42,441 bases of DNA from Desulfobacteraceae bacterium (GCA_003597945.1 QZJS01000022.1:1-42441); one strand, 5' to 3'; shown: positions 1-8,788, counted from the stretch's first letter. Numbers and translations: made by a program. Notes: generated from the letters alone by a model not told the origin.

Positions 1-1347
1 GTTTCCAAAAATCATGCGACGCTGATATTTAATGACGACAAGGTGGTCATCAAAGACAACAACAGCGCCAACGGCGTGTTGCTCAAGGGTAAAAAAATCA
101 TCGAGCATACGTTTACCGGCGAATTTGAATTCGAAATCAAGCCCTTTATCATCCGATCAGCAGGCGCCGATGCCGGCATTGCGGTCCAGGCCGAAAAGAG
201 CAGATACGGATTTTCACAACTAAAGATCACCAACATCAAAGCCAGTGTTTTTGGGCTTGTCGTCTTTGTCATGCTGTGCACGCTCCTGATCGGCTATCTC
301 CCCCTTAAACAGCAGGTAAGCGCCATCCACCGCCGGGAAGTTCTAAAAACCGGCATTGTTCTCAGCCGGTATCTGGCGGAAATGAACCGGCCGGCACTGA
401 CCGCGGAACAGTTCGGCCAGACCCGCATTTCTCCCGTTGAAAAAGAAGACGGCGTGATCTATGCGTTTATGGTAGACGCCCATGGCAGAATCATCGCTCC
501 CCCGGAGAAACAAGGGGATTTTTTCAACTGGAAAGGCCTGACCACTGCCCTTGAGGGGGGGCAGCTTGTCATAGACGATGGCCCCCGGGCCGAAAAGATC
601 ATATTTTATCCCATAACCCAGGGAGGCCGGACCCTGGGCGCCGCCATTATCGGATTTGCCCATTCCCGCGTGGCGGAAAAAACGGTCCCCGGTTTCGGCG
701 CCATTGGATTTCTTCTCCTGTTTGTACTCCTGTGCATCGGCATGGGAATCGCCTACGCGCTGGTCAACGGGTTTCTGACCCCCCTCAGGCAACTCCATGA
801 GGAAATGGAAATCGCCATCAAGGAGGGAAGCGGGCGGCTGAATTTTGAGGGGCCGTATCCGGAAATCGACAACATCAAACGCACCTTTGAACGTCTGCTC
901 ATGAGAAAGGCGACCGCGCCTTCCACGATGGAGACAAAGCCGCTGATGCAATCCGCGAACGAGCCCCCTTCTCCCCCTTTGCCATCGCTGGGCGCACGCC
1001 CCCAAAAACAGGATACGCCCCTGCCGACGCCCGTTTCGAAAACATCCATTTCGGATCGGCTTTGCGGTCTCAAGACTCCCTGGTGCATCATTGACCGGGC
1101 AAATTATACCCTGCGCAGTTCTTCAGACGATTTCGCGGGGTCATTCGGTGTGGCCGGCTGCAAAAACGGCATGCACGTTATTGAAGCCTTTGACACGGAT
1201 ATGATTCAGATGGTATCCCAGCTTATAGATGCTTCGACAGAAGAAGAAATCACAATCGATCATTCCGACGGGCATCATCTGCTGCGACGCCTTTGCGATC
1301 CAGCGGATCCGGATCATATCGCCCTGATTTTAGAGGATAAGACCTGA
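1..1347 (+). CDS. FHA-sensor-HAMP-PAS-like membrane protein (5' partial)
   Basis: The reading frame is open from base 1, so the true start lies outside the window; the GTG at 43 is inside the FHA domain and is not a convincing start. The visible 448 residues begin with the second half of an FHA domain, with the VSKNH and DNNSANG motifs that form the phosphothreonine pocket. A first membrane helix follows (about residues 79-100), then an extracytoplasmic stretch of about 130 residues resembling a single sensor domain, a second helix (about 231-257) and a HAMP-like segment starting LTPLRQLHEEM. After a proline-rich linker, the last 100 residues look PAS-like (TPWCIIDRANYTL). No kinase, cyclase or methyl-accepting output domain is visible. 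The stop overlaps the next start (ATGA), so it is probably co-translated with the FHA-TPR genes. Role inferred: a membrane receptor that docks phosphorylated partners in the cytoplasm. Confidence 0.8.
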   Translation, partial: VSKNHATLIFNDDKVVIKDNNSANGVLLKGKKIIEHTFTGEFEFEIKPFIIRSAGADAGIAVQAEKSRYGFSQLKITNIKASVFGLVVFVMLCTLLIGYLPLKQQVSAIHRREVLKTGIVLSRYLAEMNRPALTAEQFGQTRISPVEKEDGVIYAFMVDAHGRIIAPPEKQGDFFNWKGLTTALEGGQLVIDDGPRAEKIIFYPITQGGRTLGAAIIGFAHSRVAEKTVPGFGAIGFLLLFVLLCIGMGIAYALVNGFLTPLRQLHEEMEIAIKEGSGRLNFEGPYPEIDNIKRTFERLLMRKATAPSTMETKPLMQSANEPPSPPLPSLGARPQKQDTPLPTPVSKTSISDRLCGLKTPWCIIDRANYTLRSSSDDFAGSFGVAGCKNGMHVIEAFDTDMIQMVSQLIDASTEEEITIDHSDGHHLLRRLCDPADPDHIALILEDKT

Positions 1348-2249
1348 TGAAAACCGCGAACCCGGGTGACCCATCAAGCCCTGTACCCGGCAAACTGATC
1401 GCTTTAGACGGCCCGGATCGGGGAAAAATTTTTGAACTGGAAGCCGGCAGACAATACGTCGCCGGCCGGTCCGAGGAGTGCGGTATCCGCATTGACGCAT
1501 CCGACAAAACCGTATCCCGCAAGCACGCCCTGCTCACCCTTAGCGGAAACACCTTAACTATTGAAAATCTGAGCCAGACCAACCCGGTCCAGGTCAAAGG
1601 AAAGGCGGTTTCCCGCACCACGCTTAAACACAAGGGACAGTTCCAGATCGGCGCCGGCCTTTTCACTTTTGAAGCATCCGGCCGGCCGGATTCGGGAAAA
1701 GTCGGAAAATCAGCCTCCGTAAACCTGAAAATCGTGATTCCGGCCGTCGTGCTCCTGGTGGGGATGGTCTTTTTCCTGATCATTGGTAGAGGCGAAAAAG
1801 ACACGCTTGGTACCGGCGATGCGGATATCACCCGTCCGGCAGACATTCAAACCGACGCCCCGACGGCCATAGATCGTCCGGCAGACATGCTTCCCAAGGT
1901 TACCGGCATCCCTGTTTCAGATGTGGAAAAAGAAAAAGTCGAAGAACATTTCCGTCAGGGCATGTTTTTTTACGATACGGGCAATCTTGTGCGGGCCATT
2001 GAGGAATGGAGCCGGGTCATCGCCATCTGGCCGGATCACCGGGAAGCCCAGACATGGTATCTCCGGGCGGAGAAAGAACTCGACGACAAGGTGCGGGAGC
2101 ATTATCAAAACGCCATGATGCATTACAAATATATGCGTTACCAGGATGCGGCTCGCGAATTCGGCATTGTTGTGGAACTGTCCCGGAACAAATCAAGCGA
2201 CCACTACATCAACGCTCTGCGTTATCTTAACGAACTGCGGGGAAAATAG
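1347..2249 (+). CDS. FHA-TM-TPR protein A
   Basis: A 300-residue membrane protein. An FHA domain covers about residues 15-110, with R41, S57, H60 and N79 at the positions that bind phosphothreonine. One membrane helix (about 128-147) is followed by a tail with TPR-like helices from about 190 to the end (FRQGMFFYDTGNLVRAIEEW and similar). The expected topology is FHA inside and TPR outside the inner membrane. The ATG overlaps the upstream stop, and the next gene begins four bases after its own stop, so the three FHA genes form one translational unit. Its architecture matches the next gene, suggesting an old duplication. It probably brings a phosphorylated partner, perhaps the kinase at 3758, to a periplasmic TPR scaffold; the partner is inferred. 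Confidence 0.85.
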   Translation: MKTANPGDPSSPVPGKLIALDGPDRGKIFELEAGRQYVAGRSEECGIRIDASDKTVSRKHALLTLSGNTLTIENLSQTNPVQVKGKAVSRTTLKHKGQFQIGAGLFTFEASGRPDSGKVGKSASVNLKIVIPAVVLLVGMVFFLIIGRGEKDTLGTGDADITRPADIQTDAPTAIDRPADMLPKVTGIPVSDVEKEKVEEHFRQGMFFYDTGNLVRAIEEWSRVIAIWPDHREAQTWYLRAEKELDDKVREHYQNAMMHYKYMRYQDAAREFGIVVELSRNKSSDHYINALRYLNELRGK

Positions 2250-2253
2250 GCAG

Positions 2254-3738
2254 ATGCTTAACATCAAAGTTTTTGAAAACGCCCAGAGCTTTTTTGAAAA
2301 ACAATTTTCCGCCGGCGGCACCATCAGAATCGGCCGGGCGCCCCATTGCGACCTGGTGCTCGACAGCAAGCGGGTATCCCGGGAGCACGGCCGGATTTAT
2401 CACGCCGACGGCGCCTGGCATGTCGAAGATTTAAAAAGCCAGAACGGCATCCGTTTGAACGGGACGAAAGTCGCAACGGAAAAACTGCAACACGGCGATG
2501 TGATCCAGATCGGTGATTACCGGCTGGAAATCACCCTTTCCGAGGCAGTGACTCCCACTGTCCCTCCGGTCACGCCGCCAGCAGATGACGATCGTACGGT
2601 GCTGCTCGGCGCACCGCCGGAATCGGATAAAACCGTCGTCCGGGAGGGCTTTCCTTCACCTGGGCCGGCAGCGGGAGGTCTGACCGGCAGGATCGCGGCT
2701 TTTCCGACAAAAATAAAAATCCTGGGGGGGGTTCTGGCGGTGCTGGTTCTGCTGATGCTTGTCGTGATCATGCTGCCGTCATCGGAAAAAGCGTCGGATC
2801 CCGAAGACACCATTGTCGCGGCTGAGCAGGAAAAGACCGAAACCATGATGGACGCCGAAGCCCGGCACCAGCTCAATATTTATCTCCAAAGCGGCCGGGA
2901 ACAGTTTGACGCCGGCAATTACACCGAGGCTCTGGTGCGCTTTCAGGCCGCGCTTAACATTGATCCCCAAAACGCTGAAGCGATTGAATCCCTGCGCCTG
3001 AGCCGGGAAAAAATGAGGGAAATGGAAGAACTTCGGCGCATAGCCGCGGAAGAACAACAACAGCGCATGACCCGGGTCAATGCCATTGTTTCCCAGGCCC
3101 GTGATGCGTCAGGCCGCGCTGAATACACAAACGCCCTGGAAATGCTGGCCGAGGCCGAATTCCTGGCGCCCGGCGACGCGTCTGTCGCGTCACTGAAAAC
3201 CGAAATTGAAACCGCCTTAAAAGACGAAAAAGTTCGCAAAGCGGACGCTCTGGACCGGCAGCAGGAGAACCTCGCCCGGCTGAAACAGCATTTTGACGCA
3301 GGCCAACAATACCACGACCAGGGCAAGTATTTCGACGCCCTCCAGGAATGGAGTCAGGTGCTGGCCTTAAACATGGACACGCCGGAGTCCGCCCATGTCC
3401 GGCATGCCATCGTGCATCTGAAAAAACTGCTGGAAGATGAAGTCACCAAGGACTATGATAAAGGGAAAAAATTTTTACAAAACAAGGATTACACCCAAGC
3501 CATGCGGCACCTGAAAAAGGTGACCATGGTGAATCCCGATTACGCGGATGCGGGCCGACTGCTGGTTGAAGCAACCCGGGAAGTCGAGGCCGGGGCCCGT
3601 CAGGCGTTCCAGGAAGGCCTGGTCTACGAAGGGATCGGCCAGCGGGAAAAAGCGGCTGAAAAATGGCGTGAAGTGCTGCGCGTCATGCCGGATGAAAGCA
3701 ACGTCTATTATCAGCGGGCCATGGACAAACTCAAGTAG
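2254..3738 (+). CDS. FHA-TM-TPR protein B
   Basis: The ATG at 2254 is chosen because the FHA fold starts immediately (MLNIKVFENA); an in-frame ATG at 2146 would lie inside the previous gene. The protein has 494 residues. The FHA domain spans about 1-95 with R28, S42, H45 and N64 conserved. The linker has two threonines in acidic or charged settings, T115 (DDDRTVLLG) and T127 (SDKTVVRE), both plausible kinase targets. A membrane helix lies at about 155-174. The rest is helical, with TPR repeats (for example SGREQFDAGNYTEALVRFQA and KGKKFLQNKDYTQAMRHLKK) and a charged coiled-coil-like stretch. Nineteen bases separate it from the kinase gene. It is most likely an FHA adaptor that couples kinase signalling to a periplasmic TPR platform. 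Function is inferred from domains and context. Confidence 0.87.
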   Translation: MLNIKVFENAQSFFEKQFSAGGTIRIGRAPHCDLVLDSKRVSREHGRIYHADGAWHVEDLKSQNGIRLNGTKVATEKLQHGDVIQIGDYRLEITLSEAVTPTVPPVTPPADDDRTVLLGAPPESDKTVVREGFPSPGPAAGGLTGRIAAFPTKIKILGGVLAVLVLLMLVVIMLPSSEKASDPEDTIVAAEQEKTETMMDAEARHQLNIYLQSGREQFDAGNYTEALVRFQAALNIDPQNAEAIESLRLSREKMREMEELRRIAAEEQQQRMTRVNAIVSQARDASGRAEYTNALEMLAEAEFLAPGDASVASLKTEIETALKDEKVRKADALDRQQENLARLKQHFDAGQQYHDQGKYFDALQEWSQVLALNMDTPESAHVRHAIVHLKKLLEDEVTKDYDKGKKFLQNKDYTQAMRHLKKVTMVNPDYADAGRLLVEATREVEAGARQAFQEGLVYEGIGQREKAAEKWREVLRVMPDESNVYYQRAMDKLK

Positions 3739-3757
3739 GATAAGAAACCGGATCATC

Positions 3758-5605
3758 ATGGACGAAAACAAAACACGCATCCAGAATGTGTTAGGCGATA
3801 AATACGAAATCCGGGACTTAATCCAGGCCGGCGGCATGGGGCAGATTTTTTTAGGTGTCCACAAGGCCCTGGATAAAAAAGTGGCCATCAAGATCATCCA
3901 TCAGGAACTGGTCAAAAACGAACATTTCAAATCCCGGTTTTACCGGGAGGCCAAGCTTTCGGCCAGTCTTGATCACTCCGGCATCATCGACATCTATGAT
4001 TTCGGCTCCAGCGATGATTTCGACTATATCATCATGCCCTTTATCGAAGGTGAAACCCTTGAAGCCCGGATAAAAAAGCAGGGCCCCATGGATCCGGCCG
4101 AAGCCGTCAACATGATGATCGAAATCGCCGATGCCCTGCACTATGCCCATTCCCGTAATGTCATCCATAGAGACATCAAACCTTCCAACATCATGATCGA
4201 TCATCAGGGAAAAATCATCCTCGCCGACTTCGGCATTTCCAAGATGATGGGCGACAGCGACCTGACCGCGCCGAACACGGTGCTGGGCTCTCCCAAATAC
4301 ATGAGCCCGGAACAGATCAAGGGCCAGTCCGTGGATGCCCGCAGCGACCTTTACAGCCTGGGCCTTGTATTTTATGAGATGCTCACCGGCGTTCATCCGT
4401 TTACCGGCAGGGATACGAGCGCCATCTATTATGCCCAGGCCCACGAAATTCCGCCCCGGCCCGAGACATCACGGCCTGAAATCCCAAAAGATTTGAGCAG
4501 CATCATCATGAAGCTGCTGGCAAAATCAGCGGATAAGCGATATGCCGACGGCAATGACCTGCTGCGGGATCTGCGGGATTACCAACAGGGCAAACCCCTT
4601 ACTGCCGCCGGAGCAGAAGACGCCACCGTGCTGGGGGCCGCGCGGAAAGACGAAAATGCAACCATTGTCGACGCCACCCTTGTGGATGCAACTATTGTTG
4701 ATGCAACAAGGGTTGACGCAAACCTCGCCCATGCGCCCAAACCTGATACGGACACATTGGGGCCGGTTCCCAAGACCGCTGACGTTAAATCATCGGCGCC
4801 GGAAGGCACGCAGATCTCGACGCCCGCATCCCCGGGGGTCTCCTTTTTCAAACAACACGTCAAATCCCTGGCCCTGGCCGGAATCGCTTTCTTCCTGGTC
4901 ATTTTTTTTCTCGTTCTTTTGTTTTCCGGGCCTTCCGATCCGGAAAAAATCGCCCGGACCGACGCGGAGCCTGGGACTTCATCCATCGAAGATACACCTA
5001 TCGCTCCCGGCATCCCCTCCCGTGACGCACACACGGACCGCCTTGCCGTCACGGATACCAACGTCGCGGAACTCTCCACATCCCCGGCCGCAACGATACC
5101 TGACGATGTTTCCTCGCTTGCGCCATCTTCTGCATCATTTCTCGAAGCACTGGGGGCGGTGGGAAAGGGCAAGGCAGCGGCTGATTTTTCCCTCTGGACG
5201 GACCGACAGACCTATCGCATCGGGGAGACCATCCGCTTCCAGTTTGAGGCCGGGCGGCCCTGTTACGCTCTGATTCTGGGGTATACCACCAAAGGCGAGC
5301 TGGTGCAGATTTTTCCCAATCATTACAGTTCGGGCCAATTCATCCAGCCCGGCCGCACCTATTCCATACCCGACGAAAAAATGGATTTTGATCTTCAGGT
5401 CTACGGCCCCGTTGGCCAGGAAACCGTCATCGCCCTGATATCCGATCAGCCCTTTCAGGTGTTTTCCATGTCCTTTTCCGAAAGCAATCCGTTTCTGTCC
5501 ATGGGGGAAAAAGATGCAAACGCATCGCAGTTACTCAATAATATCGATGCCATCAGCGCTCGCGATATTGCGCAGCAGCGCATGACATTTACCATTACCA
5601 ACTGA
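3758..5605 (+). CDS. Transmembrane Ser/Thr protein kinase with DUF4384-like outer domain
   Basis: The ATG at 3758 (MDENKTRIQN) starts just before the kinase fold; earlier in-frame starts lie inside the upstream gene. The 615-residue protein has a Hanks-type kinase domain at about 16-275: glycine loop with GGMG at 25-28, K45, the HRD aspartate D139, the DFG aspartate D157, and an activation segment ending SPEQ. The arginine before D139 makes it an RD kinase, normally switched on by activation-loop phosphorylation. The linker holds DATVLG (T290) and four tandem A-T-x-V-D units at 301-320. A membrane helix follows at about 367-390, then an extracytoplasmic region whose last 130 residues resemble DUF4384 (FSLWTDRQTYRIGETIRFQF). 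FHA readers lie upstream and a PP2C phosphatase downstream at 17259. The kinase call is firm; the DUF4384 assignment is from memory of the family. Confidence 0.93.
   Translation: MDENKTRIQNVLGDKYEIRDLIQAGGMGQIFLGVHKALDKKVAIKIIHQELVKNEHFKSRFYREAKLSASLDHSGIIDIYDFGSSDDFDYIIMPFIEGETLEARIKKQGPMDPAEAVNMMIEIADALHYAHSRNVIHRDIKPSNIMIDHQGKIILADFGISKMMGDSDLTAPNTVLGSPKYMSPEQIKGQSVDARSDLYSLGLVFYEMLTGVHPFTGRDTSAIYYAQAHEIPPRPETSRPEIPKDLSSIIMKLLAKSADKRYADGNDLLRDLRDYQQGKPLTAAGAEDATVLGAARKDENATIVDATLVDATIVDATRVDANLAHAPKPDTDTLGPVPKTADVKSSAPEGTQISTPASPGVSFFKQHVKSLALAGIAFFLVIFFLVLLFSGPSDPEKIARTDAEPGTSSIEDTPIAPGIPSRDAHTDRLAVTDTNVAELSTSPAATIPDDVSSLAPSSASFLEALGAVGKGKAAADFSLWTDRQTYRIGETIRFQFEAGRPCYALILGYTTKGELVQIFPNHYSSGQFIQPGRTYSIPDEKMDFDLQVYGPVGQETVIALISDQPFQVFSMSFSESNPFLSMGEKDANASQLLNNIDAISARDIAQQRMTFTITN
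4658..4717 (+). repeat. Four tandem A-T-x-V-D pentapeptide repeats in the kinase linker
   Basis: Residues 301-320 of the kinase read as four five-residue units with threonines at 302, 307, 312 and 317, each followed by aspartate at +3. The unit lies between the kinase domain and the membrane helix, so it faces the cytoplasm. T-x-x-D is a known preferred FHA ligand pattern when the threonine is phosphorylated. A role as a multi-site FHA dock is inferred. Confidence 0.9.
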
Positions 5606-5675
5606 TTCGGCCGGCATCTGCGCGTCCGGCATCAGCAAAGGCCTGCTTGAAAAGTGAAAATACAGGAGGTGTTTT

Positions 5676-7793
5676 ATGAAAAAACATTTTTTGCGGATCG
5701 GCGTGTGCTGTCTGTGTTTTTTTGTTTTCGGCCTGCCCGATACGGTATGCGGCGCCCCCACGAAAGTGCTGATCAATATTGTCGAGGAACAGGGCGATAC
5801 GTCCAGCGCGGCCATGATCAAGAGCAGTGAAATGCTCATTGCCAGGGAACTGCTCAAGCATAATTTAGAGGTAATGACATCCGACGACATCGCTCCCCGG
5901 GAAGGACTTTCCGAAAAGGATGTCAAATCCGCCAGGGCCGGCTCCATGACGGAATTGAGGAAAGCCGCGGCTTTCAACGGAGCCGCGTTCATTTTAAGCG
6001 CCAAGGCAAGAACCGTGGTCAGCGAAGAAGATGTGCTGAATATGAAAATGAACAAAGCGGTCACCTCTTTCAGCTACCGCATTGTCGGCACCGCCGGCGG
6101 CAGCGCCGTTGACATGGACAGCCTGTCCTTTTCTTCCGCCAGCCGTTCTCCCGAAGACGCCGCCCATGGGACTTACCAGAAACTGTCGGCCGATATCGCC
6201 CAGCGGGTCAAGGATAAACTGCCGGCCCAACTGTCCGCTCAGGAGTCAAAAAAACTGGCCGGTTACAGGGCTTCCGTGACGCCCAAGCCGCCGCCCAAAC
6301 CCAAGGAACCGCCGGCGCCCGCCGCGACTCCCGCTTCGCCGGCGCCGCCGGCCATGACCGTGGCCCAGGCCCCGACCGGAGACAACGCCGAGACAACGAC
6401 CGCGCCCAAAGCCGGGGACGGCCCGGAAATCGTGATTCTCAACCCGCCGCCCACCCGGGGCTTCATGCCGGTTTCCCGGGTCAAGGAATTAAAAATCGAG
6501 GGCATGGCCATGGACCCATCAGGGATCGCCGAAGTCCGCATCAACGGGGAAAAAGTCGGCCATGACTCCCAGGGACGCTTTGAACATCCCGTAGCGCTTC
6601 GGCCCGGAGAAAACCGCTTCCTGGTCATGGCGGTCAACACCGCCGGGCGCATGGTATCCAAGGAAGTGGCCGTTGACCGGGACAAGGACGCGGACCCGCC
6701 GGATGTCGTGCTGCTTCGGCCCTCGGTTACAAGAGGGTTCCAGGTGGCCCTCAAGCCCGATGTCAAAAAAACCATCGTGGAAGGCATTGTAAAGGATGAC
6801 AGCGATTTGCTCTTTCTGCGGGTTAACAACGCGGATGTCGCCGTATCCGATACCGGCCATTTTCAGCATGAACTGGCCGTCACCGACGCCACCCGGACCA
6901 TCTCCATTGAAGCCGCCGACATTTATGGCAATATCACCCGAAAATCTTTGGAAGTTGCCCGGGGCGACGATGCCTGGGTGGAAACGCCAACCGGCCCGGG
7001 CCAGACACCCGGGGGGCCGACGGTCAAACCCGTTCTCTGGGGCCTGGCCATCGGCGTTTCAAAATACAGCAGCTCGGCCATTGATCTCCGATACGCGGAC
7101 CAAGATGCCATGAAGCTGGAAAAATTTTTCACGGCCCAGGCCGGCAAATCCTTTTCCGAGGTTCATTTTAAAACACTGATAAACGAACAAGTCACCCGCA
7201 ACAGCATCATCGAGGGAATCACCCGGCATTTGGGCATGGCCGCGCCCGACGATATCATCTTTTTGTTCGTGGCCGGCCACGGCATCAAGCACCGCCAGTC
7301 CGGCTCCTATTATTTCATGCCCTCGGACGCGGATTTCGACACAGTTTTAGCCAAGGGCCTGCGCATGAGCGATTTCGAGGAATCCATTAAAATCCTGTCC
7401 AACAATGTCCATAAAATCATCGTGGCCATGGATACCTGCCATTCCGGCGCGCTGGAAGTGGGCATGCGCAGCGGCGGCGGGGCCAGCGAGGATCTGGCCG
7501 CGGCCATCAACGAGGCTTCCGGCCTTTATATCCTGTCGGCCTCCAAGGCCGGAGAGGTTTCCATGGAATCCGACCAGTTCAAGCTGGACCCGAAATTTCC
7601 CGGACACGGGGCTTTCACCTTTGCCCTGGTGGAAGCCATGCGCGGAGATGCGGATTATGACAAAGACGGCTATGTTTCCGTCAATGAAATGTTCCAGTTT
7701 GTGGCCCGGCAGGTTCCCCGGATCACCAAGGGGCAGCAGCACCCCTATTTCCGGATGCAGGGAACGGATCTGCCCTTAGTCGGCATTCAGTGA
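5676..7793 (+). CDS. Secreted caspase-like (peptidase C14) protein
   Basis: A strong AGGAGG at 5664-5669 precedes the ATG. The 705-residue product begins with a signal peptide (about 1-26, ending VCGAP), so it acts outside the cytoplasm. An N-terminal domain (about 27-180) faintly resembles the CsgG/FlgT nucleotide-fold group. After a Pro/Ala-rich linker (about 200-240) come two related beta-sandwich repeats, each opening with a P-x-x-T-R-G-F motif (about 250-345 and 346-440). The caspase-like domain fills about 455-700, with the catalytic pair H535 (VAGHG) and C588 (DTCHSG). An EF-hand-like loop, DYDKDGYVSVNE, lies near its end and may bind calcium. Both catalytic residues are present, so activity is likely. 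It sits 70 bases after the kinase. Substrate unknown; an envelope protein or a locus product is plausible. Confidence 0.88.
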   Translation: MKKHFLRIGVCCLCFFVFGLPDTVCGAPTKVLINIVEEQGDTSSAAMIKSSEMLIARELLKHNLEVMTSDDIAPREGLSEKDVKSARAGSMTELRKAAAFNGAAFILSAKARTVVSEEDVLNMKMNKAVTSFSYRIVGTAGGSAVDMDSLSFSSASRSPEDAAHGTYQKLSADIAQRVKDKLPAQLSAQESKKLAGYRASVTPKPPPKPKEPPAPAATPASPAPPAMTVAQAPTGDNAETTTAPKAGDGPEIVILNPPPTRGFMPVSRVKELKIEGMAMDPSGIAEVRINGEKVGHDSQGRFEHPVALRPGENRFLVMAVNTAGRMVSKEVAVDRDKDADPPDVVLLRPSVTRGFQVALKPDVKKTIVEGIVKDDSDLLFLRVNNADVAVSDTGHFQHELAVTDATRTISIEAADIYGNITRKSLEVARGDDAWVETPTGPGQTPGGPTVKPVLWGLAIGVSKYSSSAIDLRYADQDAMKLEKFFTAQAGKSFSEVHFKTLINEQVTRNSIIEGITRHLGMAAPDDIIFLFVAGHGIKHRQSGSYYFMPSDADFDTVLAKGLRMSDFEESIKILSNNVHKIIVAMDTCHSGALEVGMRSGGGASEDLAAAINEASGLYILSASKAGEVSMESDQFKLDPKFPGHGAFTFALVEAMRGDADYDKDGYVSVNEMFQFVARQVPRITKGQQHPYFRMQGTDLPLVGIQ

Positions 7794-7849
7794 CGGTTTC
7801 GATTGCGACAAGCATGATAAGCATGTAAAAAAGGATCATCTGATATCTG

Positions 7850-7867
7850 ATCCGGCCTGGGCCGGAT
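7850..7867 (+). other. Small GC-rich hairpin between the caspase-like and CsgG-like genes
   Basis: ATCCGGC and GCCGGAT form a perfect seven-base stem around a CTGG loop. No T-run follows, so it is not a classical terminator; it may affect mRNA stability or attenuation within the operon. Confidence 0.4.
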
Positions 7868-7912
7868 GAAATCCATTGTAACGCAACCATCAAAGATAAA
7901 AGGGTTATTTTC

Positions 7913-8662
7913 ATGAAAGTCAGTTGCCATCACCGCTATCATATGGGTATTCTTTTACTGTTGATTTCGGCCATCGCCTTGTCCGGATGTTTGATCAACA
8001 CCAAAAGCACCCGGCCGGACGACATGGCCGGAACAACCGAATCCCAGGCCCCGGCCATTGACTGGACCCGGATTCCGCCCCCGCCCGCCACCCGCGACCT
8101 GATCGCCGTGGCCGGATTTGAAAACAAAAGCACCTATTCCGCGGATCGGCTCTGGGATACCTCGTCTAAATTTCTCTCCACCCACCTGCTGCGTACCGGC
8201 TATTTCCGGGTGGTGGAATGGGAGGAAATGAAGCGCCTGTTCGACTGGGATACCTTAAGCCAGGCCGATATCGTCAAGAGTCCGGAAAACATGAAAAAAG
8301 CCCAGCGGATCCTGCTGTGCGAGCATTTTATTTCCGGCGCCGTCACGCGGTTTAATGTCAATACCACGGCCCAGACCAGCGCCATGTCCAAGGGAAAAGT
8401 GATTGATACCACCGTCCGGGTGGACCTGCTGCTCCAGAACGCCCAGACCGGCGAATACCTGGCCACCGGAAAAGGCGAGCATACCATCCGGCAGACGTTT
8501 TCCAGCGGCCAGGTGGGCTCCTGGGACAGCAGCGCCGGCGACGATGCCCTGGACGCGGCCATCGGCAAGGCACTGTTCGAGCTGATTTCCACCTACGCGG
8601 GCACCAGCAGGCAACCCCGTGCGCCCCTTAAGCAGGACGGCAGCGGGGTCCGGTTGAACTGA
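7913..8662 (+). CDS. CsgG-like outer-membrane lipoprotein
   Basis: A 249-residue protein with a lipoprotein signal peptide and lipobox LSGC, giving C26 as the lipidated residue; the residue after it is Leu, which favours outer-membrane sorting. The body matches the CsgG/curli-assembly fold: an opening strand RDLIAVAGFENKS, the phrase RTGYFRVVEWEEM, a FISGAVTRFNV strand and a late VRVDLLLQNAQTGEYL block followed by ALDAAIGKALFELI. CsgG itself forms a secretion pore, but many relatives are periplasm-facing lipoproteins of unknown role. No csgA, csgB, csgE or csgF is visible nearby, so curli export is not supported. Its place between the caspase-like gene and a GNA1162-like gene suggests an outer-membrane or periplasmic assembly role in this locus. 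Confidence 0.8.
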   Translation: MKVSCHHRYHMGILLLLISAIALSGCLINTKSTRPDDMAGTTESQAPAIDWTRIPPPPATRDLIAVAGFENKSTYSADRLWDTSSKFLSTHLLRTGYFRVVEWEEMKRLFDWDTLSQADIVKSPENMKKAQRILLCEHFISGAVTRFNVNTTAQTSAMSKGKVIDTTVRVDLLLQNAQTGEYLATGKGEHTIRQTFSSGQVGSWDSSAGDDALDAAIGKALFELISTYAGTSRQPRAPLKQDGSGVRLN

Positions 8663-8727
8663 TTTTTTAAAACGCCATAAATTTTTCATCGTGTTGTAAT
8701 ATGTTTGCGTGTATTTTTATGATTTAT

Positions 8728-8766
8728 GCCTCACCCAGGATTGATGAGGCCGTAAAAGGATTTTTT
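8728..8766 (+). terminator. Possible weak terminator or attenuator
   Basis: GCCTCA (8728-8733) and TGAGGC (8745-8750) form a six-base stem, with a run of six T at 8761-8766. The T-run starts ten bases after the stem, which is further than usual, so this may be an attenuator or chance. Confidence 0.3.
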
Positions 8767-8788
8767 GCGACATTGTCGGGATTGAATA

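Noticed and set aside
343..1005. Minus-strand open frame of 220 codons
   Set aside because: It is antisense to the FHA receptor gene, lacks recognisable motifs and reflects GC-rich third positions.
2146..2253. Longer N terminus for FHA-TPR protein B
   Set aside because: The extra residues lie in another frame of the preceding gene and show no protein-like pattern; the FHA fold begins at 2254.
3548..3757. Longer N terminus for the kinase
   Set aside because: The extension overlaps the end of the previous gene in another frame and the kinase fold starts after 3758.
1..5605. A type VI secretion regulatory cluster (PpkA-PppA-Fha)
   Set aside because: Kinase, phosphatase and FHA are present, but no T6SS structural gene such as tssB, tssC, hcp, vgrG or a ClpV ATPase is visible.
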